Source: Salvelinus alpinus
Taxonomy: Eukaryota > Chordata > Actinopteri > Salmoniformes > Salmonidae
Assembly: GCF_045679555.1 (NCBI RefSeq)
Contig: NC_092096.1
Coordinates: 30,355,624 to 30,419,623, forward strand
Length of the DNA: 64,000 bases
Direction: 5' to 3'
Below are positions 1 through 26,243 of this stretch, in pieces; the first letter of the stretch is position 1, and every line of letters starts with the position of its first letter. Both the position numbers and the translations under genes were made by a program. The notes beneath the pieces are model-generated. The model made no database searches, was not told the DNA's origin, and saw nothing but the letters and a program-made list of their open reading frames with translations.

Positions 1-3000
1 TCCTCCCCCCTTCCAGTCAGCTTTTTACAGGGCCGTGTCTCAGCCCAGGGCCCTTCTGTTCGTAGTTGTGGGTTTTAAGCCCTCTCTCTCTATCCTCTCT
101 CCACCCTATGGCGGCCTACTCCCTGCCTGATGCAAGCTTGAATTGGGCCTCCAATGTGAGGGAACACAGAGTATAGCTGGCTGTCTGTAAAACACACTCA
201 CACACAAGACTACCTACCGCCAGCATGCCCACAGACCAGGGTAGTTCTCATCTAGCCCTCTTCCTTCCACCCTACTGATAAAACAAGTCTTGGATCCTTG
301 TTGCTCTTCGAGGCCCTCGTGTTCTCAACACAGGGCTGAGGTTAGCATTAGTGTGCTAACTTGCTAACCCTAGGAACAGCAGTACTACTCCCAGAGGAGC
401 AGTCACTGCCTCTCCACCTCCCTCTGAAAGATGCAGCGTTGTGACGAGCAGGGGGATGCGCTGTGGCTGCAGACTGTGTGTGTCGTGACTTGCTGCGCGC
501 GGCTGCCGTGTGTGTTATTCTAGCTACCCAGCGACACACGGGGCACAGTGTGCGTGCACTCGCTGACGGCTACAGTGCGTCGCCATGGCAGTGAGTGGAA
601 ACACTTTGGTGTGAAGGCGTTGCCTCTGGCTGTGCAGAAGTGCTCTCTCTCTGTGTGTGTGATCTCTTGCTCCATATTAAGCTCTCTCTTGAGCTGTGAG
701 CTATGATTAGCACATGCCTAGCTGTCTGTTTAATTGAAACCTCCGTTCCATCTCTGTTGTCTCTCTCTGCTGTCTCTGCTCTCTGAGTCTCCCGGTGTCT
801 CACATCTCATAGCTTCCCCCTAGACATGTGTGTGTGATTGACTATAGCATCATCTACTGTGTCTCTGTGCCTTCGTCCCCGACTTCCTATGAGACAGATA
901 TGATTAATGCAGTCAGTCTCAGTCCCTTTGGCCACTCGCACTGAGACCAAACATGGCCCCTCACCATCCGTCAAACAAACTCACTCATCATTTGTCTGTT
1001 CTCTTCTCCTTTTTCTATCATCCCCCTCTCTCACCAGAGGGACTATCCCAGGAAAGCACAATAAAGCCCATTTTAATGACTCATCATACGATCACGGATT
1101 TAATTTTAATACATGAATGAGAACGTTCTCTCACCACTAAATGATGCATGCTGCATCCCTGCAAATCCCTGATTATGAAGTATAGATTTGACTCTAGTAA
1201 ATCATTCACACTGTTTTCAGTAGCCTACTTGAATGTTTCTTTGGATTTGGGTTGGGTTACTTCTCTGCCCTGGGGAGGGTAGTGAACTGTGTGTGTGTGT
1301 GTGTGTTTCAGCGAGTTATGTACACACACCTTCCCCGGGGCCCGCCCCTAGACCTTTTTACATACACTTATGTTTTCAGTTTGACACAAAGCTCAGGGTG
1401 CTTGAGCGCCAATACCATATTTAAGGAAGTGCTGTACAGCGAGCATTGAGAGGTCACAGTGTGCAGCACGCGGGGAGACTAGGGGGGGAAGACTGACTCC
1501 ACCAGGTACTGTACTGCTGCTTTACCCTAGGAGGGACGGGGTGTCTAAAGAGAAGGAGAGGGAGGGTTGGAGTATTGGAGAGGTGTGTGTGTGTTTGTAC
1601 TTTAACATGCTGACACGTGGCACGTCCATTCGTTTGAGTAGCCTAGTTTTGCTACGCTACTGTGCTGCTACTGGCTTGTCATGTATTCCAGTTACAGTCT
1701 GGAAGTGTTTCTGCGGGGCATTGTGTGTTTGTGTGTGTGGTTTCACATTTTCTCTTTTATTATTCAGGGTTTGTGTGTCAACTGTTCCTTGTACTCGATG
1801 TCCAAATATGCTACATAGCCTGTTTGAGCCATATAGCCATAGCATCCCCTCAGGGATTCTACTACACCATCAGACCACACATACATTTTGTAACACGGTA
1901 CCTTTTGAAGCTGTCCAGTTTGTTTAGTGGGCTTTTCTCTTGTACTCTGCATTGTTAGCCAAACTTCTTGGCAGGGCAGTTGGCCTCTTGTCAAGGTTTC
2001 ATTTTGCTTCTGAAATGTGTGTGAATGTGCAAAGCCAGCCTTGGATACACCTGAGGGCATCTCTATTCTCTATCCTCTCCTTCACTCTCCCTCTCTTTGA
2101 CCTTGAGGCAGTTGTCTGGACTATCCTGCATGAGAAGGGGAGGATTTGGAGTTTCTTCCTCATGACTGACCAACAGGCTGTTTGTATGTAGGAGTTGCAG
2201 TATTAGTTGTTGGAACATCAGCTAGCCTTCTGATTTGTCATGACATCAACCTGGAGTCTCAACTGCCTGGGCTGTCACTGGTCTTTCTTTTCTTCTCTCC
2301 TGACAGTGCCACTCCTCCCATCTCTCCTTCCCTCCTTCATCTCCTCTCTTGTCAATTTGCCAATTCCACTTCCCTTGTTTTTGAACCCCTCGCCCCTCCT
2401 TCAATGCCAGTGAGAAGTAGCCTATTTAACCATACTCCCATGTTCAACAGGCTTTCTCTGTGCCACTGCAATGTCATAGAATAAAAGTGGATTTACCGGT
2501 TTGATAAATGAGCTCACGGAAGTGAATGCCTGTTATTGTGTCAATGTTGTGTGTTAGCCTCCAGTAGTGTGTGTCCTCCAGAAATGGGACTCGGTTTTAA
2601 ATATTGTGGAGAGATTAGGCCCCCATTTAGTTATTAGCCCTGCTATCAGTTCTTTCCAGTTAGCTGAGGTGGTATGAAGGGGGCAGGCCACAAACACATG
2701 CCACTTCCACTCTGTCACTACCACTGTCAGCTCCCCTAAAGCCCTCCCAAATAAACACTCCTCATTAAGCCAGTGGAAGAGGAGAATCAATGAAGCACAA
2801 CAATACACTCACTGCTTATGAGGAGGTTCTCTCTGCTCTCTCTCCTATTCTACCCTTTTTCTCACTCTACCTGTCCTTTAACGCTACACTCATCTCCCTC
2901 CTGTTTCTCTCCCTCTCATGTCTAGCTTTCATTTTTTTCTGTCTCTGCTTTCTCTCTCTTACTGTTGTAAATGGAATCCCCCTTACTGTTTCTGCACCTC

Positions 3001-3084
3001 TTGTATTTACAACACACTGATCTCTTTTCTCTGTTACGTTGTGAATGGGATCCCCCTCCTAACTGTTTCTCTCTCTCTGTCCAG
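1..3084. other. 5' flank or intron of kmt2e, no coding exon found
   Basis: The next coding exon begins at 3085 in mid-codon, so at least one upstream exon with the start codon must exist. I looked here for codons matching the conserved KMT2E N-terminus and did not find them. The stretch is rich in pyrimidine tracts and short GT runs, as at 1290-1310 and 1720-1740. A GC-richer patch at about 420-600 contains an ATG in good context directly followed by GTGAGT, but nothing shows it is an exon. Short open frames on both strands resemble no protein I know. It is most likely intron 1 or 2. Confidence 0.55.
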
Positions 3085-18144
<15,060 letters not shown>

Positions 18145-18809
18145 CCGCCTCCATGCAGGCCTCCCCCTTGGCCCCGCCAGCCCCTGTGAACTCACTCTGA
18201 GAGGAGCTTGACGACAGACCGCGGAACACAACAAGCAACAAAAGCTGTAAATATTTTCCATGTACCTGAACACATGGCCAATGGAAAAACAGGAGAAGGT
18301 GGGATAAAGGGGTGCTTTTTAAAGGACAAACTGAAAACAAGGACTGTGAAACAATCTTATTAAGAGACTTTGTGTTTGAAATGAAGATGGACGATTCCCC
18401 CGGTGCTCATCCCACTCTTTCTCTCTCCGACGTCCCTCCCTCCGTTTTCTTTTGAATTTCCCTCCTGTGGCGGAGAGAGTGCCTATCCGTCTGACCGTCT
18501 CTGTCTGTTTTGGACTTCTATTGTACGGTCCCGCACTTTCTGTATCAATGTACATTCCAGCCTCCACCCCCCTTCGTCATTTAGTCCGCCTTTCACTTCT
18601 TCTTCTCTTTGTCTATTGTCTGCTCTTCTAAACCGTTTATTTGTTTTATCTAGTGGCTCATTATAGCAAACAGAAAGCTTTTTGTAAAAATAAAAAAATA
18701 CAGAGTTATTATTATTTTTATTCCTCTGTGTAACAAATATCTGTGCACCGCTGCAGTGATTCAGAAAATGCTGTTCTGGGAGCCCGCTTCAATGCCCCAG
18801 GAGGCTGCA

Positions 18810-18860
<51 letters not shown>

Positions 18861-19370
18861 AGGTGTATGGACTGTATGTGTGTGTCTGTCTCCTGTGTGT
18901 CAGTGGGAGAAAGGGAAGTGATAGAAAGTAAGAGTGATAGCGTGAAACGAGTGCAGTAGTCTTCTGAGGTAGCCAGAGTGAGGTCTCACCCGTAGGTAGG
19001 ACGTTAGCGGTTTATTTTTGAATATCAATGGTTATTTGTAGAAATTGTAATTTAATGTATAGGTGGTTACTCCAGCTTTCTCCGGAAACAGGTTGTATAT
19101 ATTTGCTTCTTTTCTTTCCTATGCTTGTACAATTGGCTCCCATCCCATTTTGGAATATGGTTGTAAATACGAGCGCTCTTCTTGGCAAAGATTAATGTTT
19201 CTGTGACCGTAGCACTTTTTCTTTTGTTCTTCCTCTCTGGACTATTCAGTGTAGTCTTTATTATTTGTGTGTGTGTGTATGTTTGTGCAGAGGAGAGAGA
19301 CTCAAACACTGCACTGGTTGGCTATTTTCATGGTTCATTATAATAAATCACTGTAATGACAGTTTTATAC
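18145..19370 (+). other. kmt2e: kmt2e 3' untranslated region
   Basis: The sequence after the stop is non-coding. It holds two AATAAA signals, at 18689-18694 and 19342-19347, so a short and a long 3'UTR are both possible. A (GT)n tract lies at 18813-18857. The 3' end is inferred from the second signal and the change to intergenic repeat sequence after about 19490. Confidence 0.65.
18813..18857. repeat. (GT)n microsatellite in kmt2e 3'UTR
   Basis: About 22 uninterrupted GT dinucleotides, likely length-polymorphic. Confidence 0.95.
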
Positions 19371-19491
19371 CACTGGTGGTGTTGTGTCTATCTGTATGTT
19401 CTGTCTGTCTGGGAGAAGGATGGCTGATATGTTGGCATCACTTTCAAATGGTTTGACGGATGCCTCTTACCTGTCGTGGTCCTTGTTATCT

Positions 19492-19602
19492 GGGATCCTT
19501 GGGACGTCCCTACTCCATTGAAGTTACCGTTGAAAATGGTCACGGAACGGGTTAGGTAAGGAGTATGGTTAAGTTTAGGGTAGGGATGTCCCAAGGAACC
19601 CC
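19492..19602. mobile_element. short MITE, family A copy 1
   Basis: The ends GGGATCCTTGGGACGTCCC and GGGATGTCCCAAGGAACCCC are imperfect inverted repeats around a GGTTAGGTAAGG core. A second copy lies at 32425-32537. I recall the family as common in salmonids; its class is uncertain. Confidence 0.7.
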
Positions 19603-19609
19603 GGATAGC

Positions 19610-20240
19610 ACTAACCTACCTGACAGGCCACCAGCAAGCTGCCTGTCGCCTCCTAATAAAACTCCTGTGAAAAGTCGTGGTTGGATGCTGTCGGACAACT
19701 TCACCATATCATGGAACCATAGAGACCTGAACCATCTTCAGCATGTCCCCTGAGAATTCCTTTACAGAGTGGATTACCTTTTAGGTTTAAGGAATGTGTA
19801 CCATCATGCCAGCAACAGATATGCCCATTAATGAATATTTCTTTAGTGGTTGCCTCCCATCTTATCACAACAGATTGTAGACAGTTCCATCAGGAGAACA
19901 ACACTAACTGCATCTAATGAGCGCCTGCCTCTCTTCCTGACAGGGGTGCATGTTGGTTAGTGGTAGTTTATCACTGGTAAGCAGATGTTGCGACACACCT
20001 CCTCTTTGATCTGGGATGCTGTGTGCATATCAATGCAGACACTCCGGTCTTGATGAACATCAATGATTAAGCAGGCTCTTCATGGTTACAAGTGCTCTCC
20101 TGTCCCTGTTATGCATGACTAACAGGCACAAATGAGCTTCACAACAACACACCACTCCTGGTTTTGGAGTGTCTTTCTCCCATGTTCACAAGTGGAGAGA
20201 ATCCACAGTTCAGGGACATGTGGTCTAGAGAGACGTGTTT
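19610..20240. other. Intergenic stretch with segments shared with the TRIM 3'UTR
   Basis: No gene is seen. Positions 20057-20182 resemble 25671-25795 in the TRIM 3' region. Positions 20199-20230 resemble 32691-32722 with two mismatches. The rest holds nothing I recognise. Confidence 0.6.
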
Positions 20241-23090
20241 CAAATCAAAGTTTATTTGTCACATGCGCCTAATACAACAGGTGTAGACCTTACAGTGAAA
20301 GGCTTACTTACAGGCTCTAACCAACAGTGTAAAAAGGTATTAGGTGAACAATAGGTAAGTAAAGAAATAAAAATAACAGTAGTGAGGCTATATACAGGCA
20401 CCAGTTAGTCAGGCTGATTGAGGTAGTATGTACATAGATATATAACCATATAGATATGGTTAAAGTGACTATGCATATATGAAGAACAGAGAGTAGAAGT
20501 AGCGGGACACAATGCAGATAGCCCGGTTAGCCAATGTGCGGGAGCACTGGTTGGTCGGGCCAATTGAGGTAGTATGTACATGAATGTATAGTTAAAGTGA
20601 CTGCATATATGATAAACAGAATAGCAGCAGCGTAAAAGAGGGGTTGGGGGGGGCACACAATGCAAATAGACATTTGATTACCTGTTCAGGAGTCTTATGG
20701 TTTGGGGGTAAAAACTGTTGAGAAGCCTTTTTGTCCTAGACTTGGCACTCCGGTACCTCTTGCCATGCGGTAGTAGAGAGAACATTCTGTGGCTGGGGTC
20801 TTTGACAATTTTTAGGGCCTTCCTCTGACACCGCATGGTGTAGAGGTCCTGGATGGCACTCAGCTTAGTGATGTACTGGGCTGTACGCACTACCCTCTGT
20901 AGTGCCTTGCGGTCGGAGGCCAAGCAATTGCCGTACCAGGCAGTGATGCAACAGTCAGGATGCTCTCGATGTTGCAGCTGTATAACATTTTGAGGATCTG
21001 AGGACCCATGCCAAATCTTTTTGGTTTCCTGAGGGGGAATAGGCTTTGCCGTGCCCTCTTCACGACTGTCTTGGTGTGTTTGGGCCATTCTAGTTTGTTG
21101 GTGATGTGGACACCAAGAAACTTGAAGCTCTCAACCTGCTCCACTACAGCCCCGTCGATGAGAATGGGGGTGATCTGTCCTCCTTTTCCTGTAGTCCACA
21201 ATCGTCTCCTTATTCTTGGTTACACTGAGGGATAGGTTGTTATTCTGGCACCACCCGGCCAGGTCTCTGACTTCCTCCCTATAGGCTGTCTCATCGTTGT
21301 CGGTGATCAGGCCTACCACTGTTGTGTCGTCTGCAAACTTAATGATGGTGTTGGAGTCGTGCCTGGCCATGCAGTCGTGGATGAACGGAGTACAGGAGGG
21401 GACTGAGCACACACCCCGGGGGGGCTCCAGTATTGAGGATCAGCGTGGCAGATGTGTTGCTACCTACCCTCACCATCTGGGGGCGGCCCGTCAGGAAGTC
21501 CAGGATCCAGTTGCAGAGGGAGGTGTTTAGTCCCAGGATCCTTAGCTGAGTGATGAGCTTTGAGGGCACTATGGTGTTGAACGCTGAGCTGTAGTCAATG
21601 AATAGCATTCTCACATAGGTGTTCCTTTTGTCCAGGTGGGAAAGGGCAGTGTGGAGTGCAATAGAGAGTGCCTCATCTGTGGATCTGTTTGGGCGGTATG
21701 CAAATTGGAGTGGGTCTAGGGTTTATGGGATAATGGTGTTGATGTGAGCCATGACCAGCCTTTCAAAGCATTTCATGTATACAGCCGTGTGTGCTACGGG
21801 TCTGTAGTCATGTAGGCAGGTTGCCTTCATGTTCTTGGGCACAGTGACTATGGTGGTCTGCTTGAAACATGTTGGTATTACAGACTCAATCAGGGACATG
21901 TTGAAAATGTCAGTGAAGACACCTGCCAGTTGGTCAGCACATGCCCGGAGCACACGTCCTGGTAATCCGTCAGGCCCCGCAGCCTTGTGGATGTTGACCT
22001 GTTTAAAGGTCTTACTCACGTCGGCTACGGAGAGCGTGATCACACAGTTGTCCGGAACAGCTGATGCTCTCATGCACGCCTCAGTGTTGCTTGCCTCGAA
22101 GCGAGCATAGACGTGATTTAGCTCATCTGGTAGGCTCGTGTCACTGGGCAGCTTGCGGCTGTGCTTCCCTTTGTAGTCTGTAATAGTTTGCAGGCCCTGC
22201 CACATAAGACGAGCCTCGGAGCCGGTGTAGTACGACTCAATCTTAGCCCTGTATTGACGCTTTGCCTGTTTGATGGTTCGTCAGACGGCATAGCGGGATT
22301 TTTTGTAAGCTTCCGGGTTAGAGTCCCGCACCTTGAAAACGGCAGCTCTACCCTTTAACTCAGTGCGAATGTTGCCTGTAATCCATGGCTTCTGGTTGGG
22401 GTATGTACGTATAGTCACTGTGGGGACAAAGTCCTTAATGCACTTATTGATAAAGCCAGTGACTGATGTGGTGTACTTCTCAATGCCATTGGAGGAATCC
22501 CGGAACATATTCCAGTCTGTGCTTGCAAAACAGTCCTGTAGCTTAGCATCTGCTTCATCTGACCACTTTTTTATCGATCTAGTCACTGGTGCTTCCTGCT
22601 TTAATTTTTGCTTGTAAGCAGGAATCAGGAGGATGTAATTGTGGTCAGATTTACCAAATGGAGGGCGAGGGAGAGCTTTGTACGTGTCTCTGTGTGTGGA
22701 GTACAGGTGCTCTAGAATTTTTTTCCCTCTGGTTGCACATTTAACATGCTGATAGAAATTAGGTTTAAGTTTCCCTGCATTAAAGTTTCCGGCCACTAGG
22801 AGCGCCGCCTCTGGGTGAGCGGATTCCTGTTTGCTTATTTCCTTATACAGCTGACTGAGTGCAGTCTTAATGCCAGCATCCGTCTGTGGTGGTAAATAAA
22901 CAGCCACGAAAAGTATAGCTCAAAACTCTCTAGGCAAATAGTGTGGTCTGCATTTTATCACAAGATACTCTACTTCAGGCGAGCAAAATCTAGAGACTTC
23001 CTTAGATTTCGTGCAGCAGCTGCTGTTTACAAATATGCACAGACCGCCCCCCTCGTCTTACCGGAGTGTGCTGTTCTATCTTGAGGAGAA
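20241..23090 (-). mobile_element. CR1/Rex1-like LINE, decayed copy 1
   Basis: Read on the minus strand, the element runs from an endonuclease fragment (AVYLPPQTDAG, KSDHNYILLIPAY) near 22900 through the reverse transcriptase to its 3' end at 20241. Visible RT motifs are [21 protein letters not shown] and FADDTTVV, followed by the thumb segment FKFLGVHITN. The first endonuclease residues are missing at the 5' end, and stops and frameshifts split the frame into at least six pieces, so it is inactive. The clade is tentative; the RT type is that of the Jockey/CR1 group. Confidence 0.85.
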
Positions 23091-23117
23091 GTCTGTGTTC
23101 AATGCCTGGCCCGGTTC

Positions 23118-23227
23118 GTTTTGCATGGCCCGGTGCCCCGGTTGAGTGGAGATTGCATATTTTAGAATATTCCATTGGTCCTTAAGTGAATTCTCCACCC
23201 ACCCGGGGGAACTGGGCCATGCAAAAC
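23118..23227. promoter_or_regulatory. Inverted-repeat segment with CCAAT boxes upstream of TRIM
   Basis: GTTTTGCATGGCCC at 23118-23131 is perfectly complementary to 23214-23227. A CCAAT box in reverse sense lies between them (ATTGG near 23174) and another in forward sense follows (GGTCCAAT near 23231). It sits about 250 bp before the proposed TRIM first exon. A promoter role is inferred. Confidence 0.3.
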
Positions 23228-23365
23228 TAAATGGTCCAATCAGAATAGGGCTATAGGGGTTGGGCAAGTGAGTGCTCTTGGGTTGTGTATAGTTAATTAT
23301 TCCAGGAAGAGAAGTGCATTGCAGTGTTGGGTGGGGAGGAAGAACATTTTCAATGTCATTTCTCT

Positions 23366-23376
23366 GAAGTGAAACT
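23366..23376 (+). promoter_or_regulatory. Candidate IRF-binding site upstream of TRIM
   Basis: GAAGTGAAACT fits the IRF core AANNGAAA, seen in interferon-driven promoters. It lies about 140 bp before the splice donor of the proposed noncoding first exon. A weak TATA-like TTAAATAG follows at about 23430. Confidence 0.4.
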
Positions 23377-23434
23377 AAAGCTAGCCATATGTTGTGCATG
23401 AAACCAAACTCCCCAGCTCTTCAGAAAACTGTTA

Positions 23435-23512
23435 AATAGTGAAATTCAGTCTTTGGACCTCTTAACGCCAAACAGAAAGTAGAACAGAAATCTTATCCAC
23501 AAACACATGCAG
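23435..23512 (+). other. Proposed noncoding first exon of the TRIM gene
   Basis: The sequence ends CATGCAG before GTGAGTAG (donor at 23513). A matching acceptor, TCTGTCTAG, ends at 23758, two bases before the ATG at 23761. The 5' boundary is a guess. Confidence 0.5.
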
Positions 23513-23760
23513 GTGAGTAGAGAGATTAACATGGACATTTGAAGATCAGCTCTACACTGTTTGTTTATTCTCTTTTTTCTCTGCTACAGTTGGCCAACGT
23601 TAACTCTTTGTTCTTTGGTTATATAACTATTTTCTAAGTTTCTTAGTAACACCTTGTATCAAGATTGGTTAGTCTGCCCGTAAGGCAATGCTGGCAAACT
23701 ATCAAGAGCAGACTGATTGCAGGAAATGCTTTATGGTTTTACCTTGGTCTCTGTCTAGAT

Positions 23761-25382
23761 ATGGCGTCCTCCAGCCGTGTCCTCGCTGAAGAGCAGTTCC
23801 CGTGCTCCATCTGTCTGGATGTGTTCACTGAGCCGGTCTCTATTCAATGTGGACACAACTACTGCATGTCCTGTATCAGGAAGTATTGGGATGGCAATGA
23901 CCTGTGCCAGTGTCCCATGTGTAAAAAAACATTTTACAGGAGACCAGATCTGTTCATCAATACATTCATTTCTGAGAGTTCAGGAAATCAGTTCAAGTGA
24001 AAGCCACCAGCAGCTCAGACCAACTCCCTGCCAAAACTGGAGAAGTCTCCTGTGACATCTGCACTGGGATGAAGCTCAAGGCCCTGAAGTCCTGCCTGGT
24101 GTGTCAGACCTCTTACTGTGAGACTCACCTGGAGCCTCATCAGAGAGTCGCAGCCTTAAAGAGACACAAGCTGATCAACCCTGTGGAGAACCTGGAAGAC
24201 AGGATGTGTAAGAAGCATGACCGGCTCCTGGAGCTGTTCTGTAGGAGTGATCAGACATGTGTGTGTCAGTTCTGCACTGAGGCAGACCACAAGACTCACA
24301 ACACAGTCCCTCTAGAGGAAGAGTATGGAGAGAAGATGGCTGAACTGGGGAAGATGATGGCAGAAGTACAGCAGATGATGCATGCAAGATCTAGAAAGGT
24401 TAAGGAGATCAAGCACCCTGTAGAGCTCAGCAAGAGAGTTGCAGATAGAAAGATATTAGACAGTGTGCAGGTATTCACTGCTCTGGTGCACTCCATTGAG
24501 AGAAGTCAGGCTGAGCTCATTGAGGTGGTCAAAGAGAAGCATACAAAAGCGGAGAGGCAGGCTGAAGGGCTCATTAAAGAGCTGGAGCGGGAAATGAATG
24601 AGCTACAGAGGAGAAGCACTGAGCTGGAGCAGCTCTCACACACTGAGGACCAGCTCCACCTCCTCCAGAGCTTTCCATCCCTCTCTACCCCTCCAGACAC
24701 CAAGGACTGGTCTGAGATCAGTGTTCACAGTGATCTGTATGTGGGGACTGGGAGGAGAGTTGTGTCCCAACTGGAGGAGACACTGAATAAAGAGATGGAT
24801 AAAGTCAAATTGAAGAGGGTGCAGCGCTATGCAGTGGATGTGACTCTGGACCCTGATACGGCAAACCGCTATATCATCCTGTCTACAAGTGGGAAAGAAG
24901 TGAGATATCAACAGAAGCAACAAGATCTCCTTGACAACCCAAAGAGGTTTTCCACCTGTCCCTGTGTTCTTGGAAATAAAGGTGTCCCCTCAGGAAGATT
25001 TTACTATGAGGTGACTGTTAAGGGAAAGACTAAGTGGGATTTAGGAGTGGCCAGAGAGTCCATCGACAGGAAGGGAAATATCACACTGAGCCCTAAGGAT
25101 GGTTACTGGACTGTGGCACTGAGGGAGAGGTATAAGTACCTAGCCTGTACCTCCCCACCTGTCCTCCTCTCCCTGAGAGAAAAGCCCCAGAAGGTGGGGG
25201 TGTTTGTGGATTATGAGGAGGGTCAGGTGTCCTTTTATGATGTGGAGGCCAGGTCTCATATCTACTCTTACACTGGCTGCACCTTCGCTAAGAAACTATA
25301 TCCATACTTAGGACCTTGTGCTAATTTTGGGGATGAAAACTCTGCTCCTCTGATTATCTCTCCTGTCAATCACACAGTCTGA
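23761..25382 (+). pseudogene. TRIM E3 ligase (RING, B-boxes, coiled coil, PRY-SPRY), frameshifted
   Basis: TRIM proteins are RING-type ubiquitin ligases, many of them antiviral or signalling factors in fish. Frame 1 from ATG 23761 encodes 79 residues: a C3HC4 RING (CSICLDVF, CGHNYCMSC, CPMCKKTF) up to TGA at 23998. The frame starting at 23997 then runs 461 residues without a stop: B-box 1 (CDICTGMKLKALKSCLVC), B-box 2 (CKKHDRLLELFC, CVCQFC, DHKTH), a long coiled coil with ELEREMNELQRRS, and PRY-SPRY (DVTLDPDTANRYI, GRFYYEVTV, WDLGVARESI, KVGVFVDYEEG, SFYD). One base is missing where AAG should be followed by GTG. The order and length otherwise match a full-length fish TRIM resembling TRIM25/TRIM39/finTRIM. 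It could be a recent pseudogene or a single-base assembly error; there is no slippery site for programmed shifting. The SPRY is too divergent by eye to give a symbol. Confidence 0.85.
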
Positions 25383-25865
25383 GGATGACGTTTTGACATT
25401 GCAGAAGTGTGGAGATGTTTCCAAAGATAATGGTATCCTGACAAATACTCAGCATGGACCTTGATTCCGTTAAGTTTAAAATACTGCACTTTGCATTATC
25501 ACATGAATCACAGAAAAAAAAATCCCTGCAAATATTTAGTTTAATATTAGATGAAATTGTTCCAGTCTCTTCTGTGTGGTCATTTCTTAATGTACATATA
25601 CATAATGTGTGTTTATGTAATAATGTCGTGCTGATGTGACTGTATTGTGATTCATTTCATGTAATCTCTGACATCAATGATTGAGCAGCCTCTTCGTGGT
25701 TACAAGTGCTCTCCTTTCCCCATCGTGCATGGGGACAAAGCTTTACAACACAACACAACACACGACTATATTTTGAAGTGCCTTTCTCGTGTTGTTTGTT
25801 CTGTCTTTGATTGTAACACAAAAATGTCATTACATTTGAAATAAACACCATTAAAGAAACACAGA
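25383..25865 (+). other. TRIM 3' untranslated region
   Basis: Non-coding, A/T-rich sequence with an AATAAA signal at 25840-25845. Positions 25671-25795 resemble 20057-20182, upstream of the gene. Confidence 0.6.
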
Positions 25866-26243
25866 TGCAGTGAGTATGTTTTAAAGTTTATTTATTTAGG
25901 GTAATATTTACATGTTTTTATGTACATGGAAATGGTTGGGACAAACCTCTTTCCCTGGTTCCTCACCTCTTCTGTTTGTTTATCCCAGATTTTCATACAC
26001 ACTCACACACTGCATGAAAAGGCACATTTACGGCACATTGTCCCATACATCTCCGATTACATATACATGTCTGTAAATGTCCACACACAAAAGTGGTCTG
26101 TTATCGGATATGTACGGGATGTGTGCAGAGATTTTTGGACTGTGCACTCCAGTGTTAACCCGTAAATACACTTTTTCATGCAGTCAACTCCTCCAGCTAC
26201 ACTTGGAAACCACCTGGAACATATCACTGCTTGCTGACCAGAC
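25866..26243. other. Intergenic, nothing recognised
   Basis: Unique-looking sequence between the TRIM poly(A) signal and the 33-bp array; no convincing frame or repeat. Confidence 0.5.

Noticed and set aside
550..600. ATG in good context followed by GTGAGT as a possible first exon
   Set aside because: The encoded residues do not match the known KMT2E N-terminus and nothing else supports transcription start here.
23985..24003. Programmed -1 frameshift in the TRIM mRNA
   Set aside because: There is no slippery heptamer of the X-XXY-YYZ type at the shift point and no obvious pseudoknot; a lost base is simpler.
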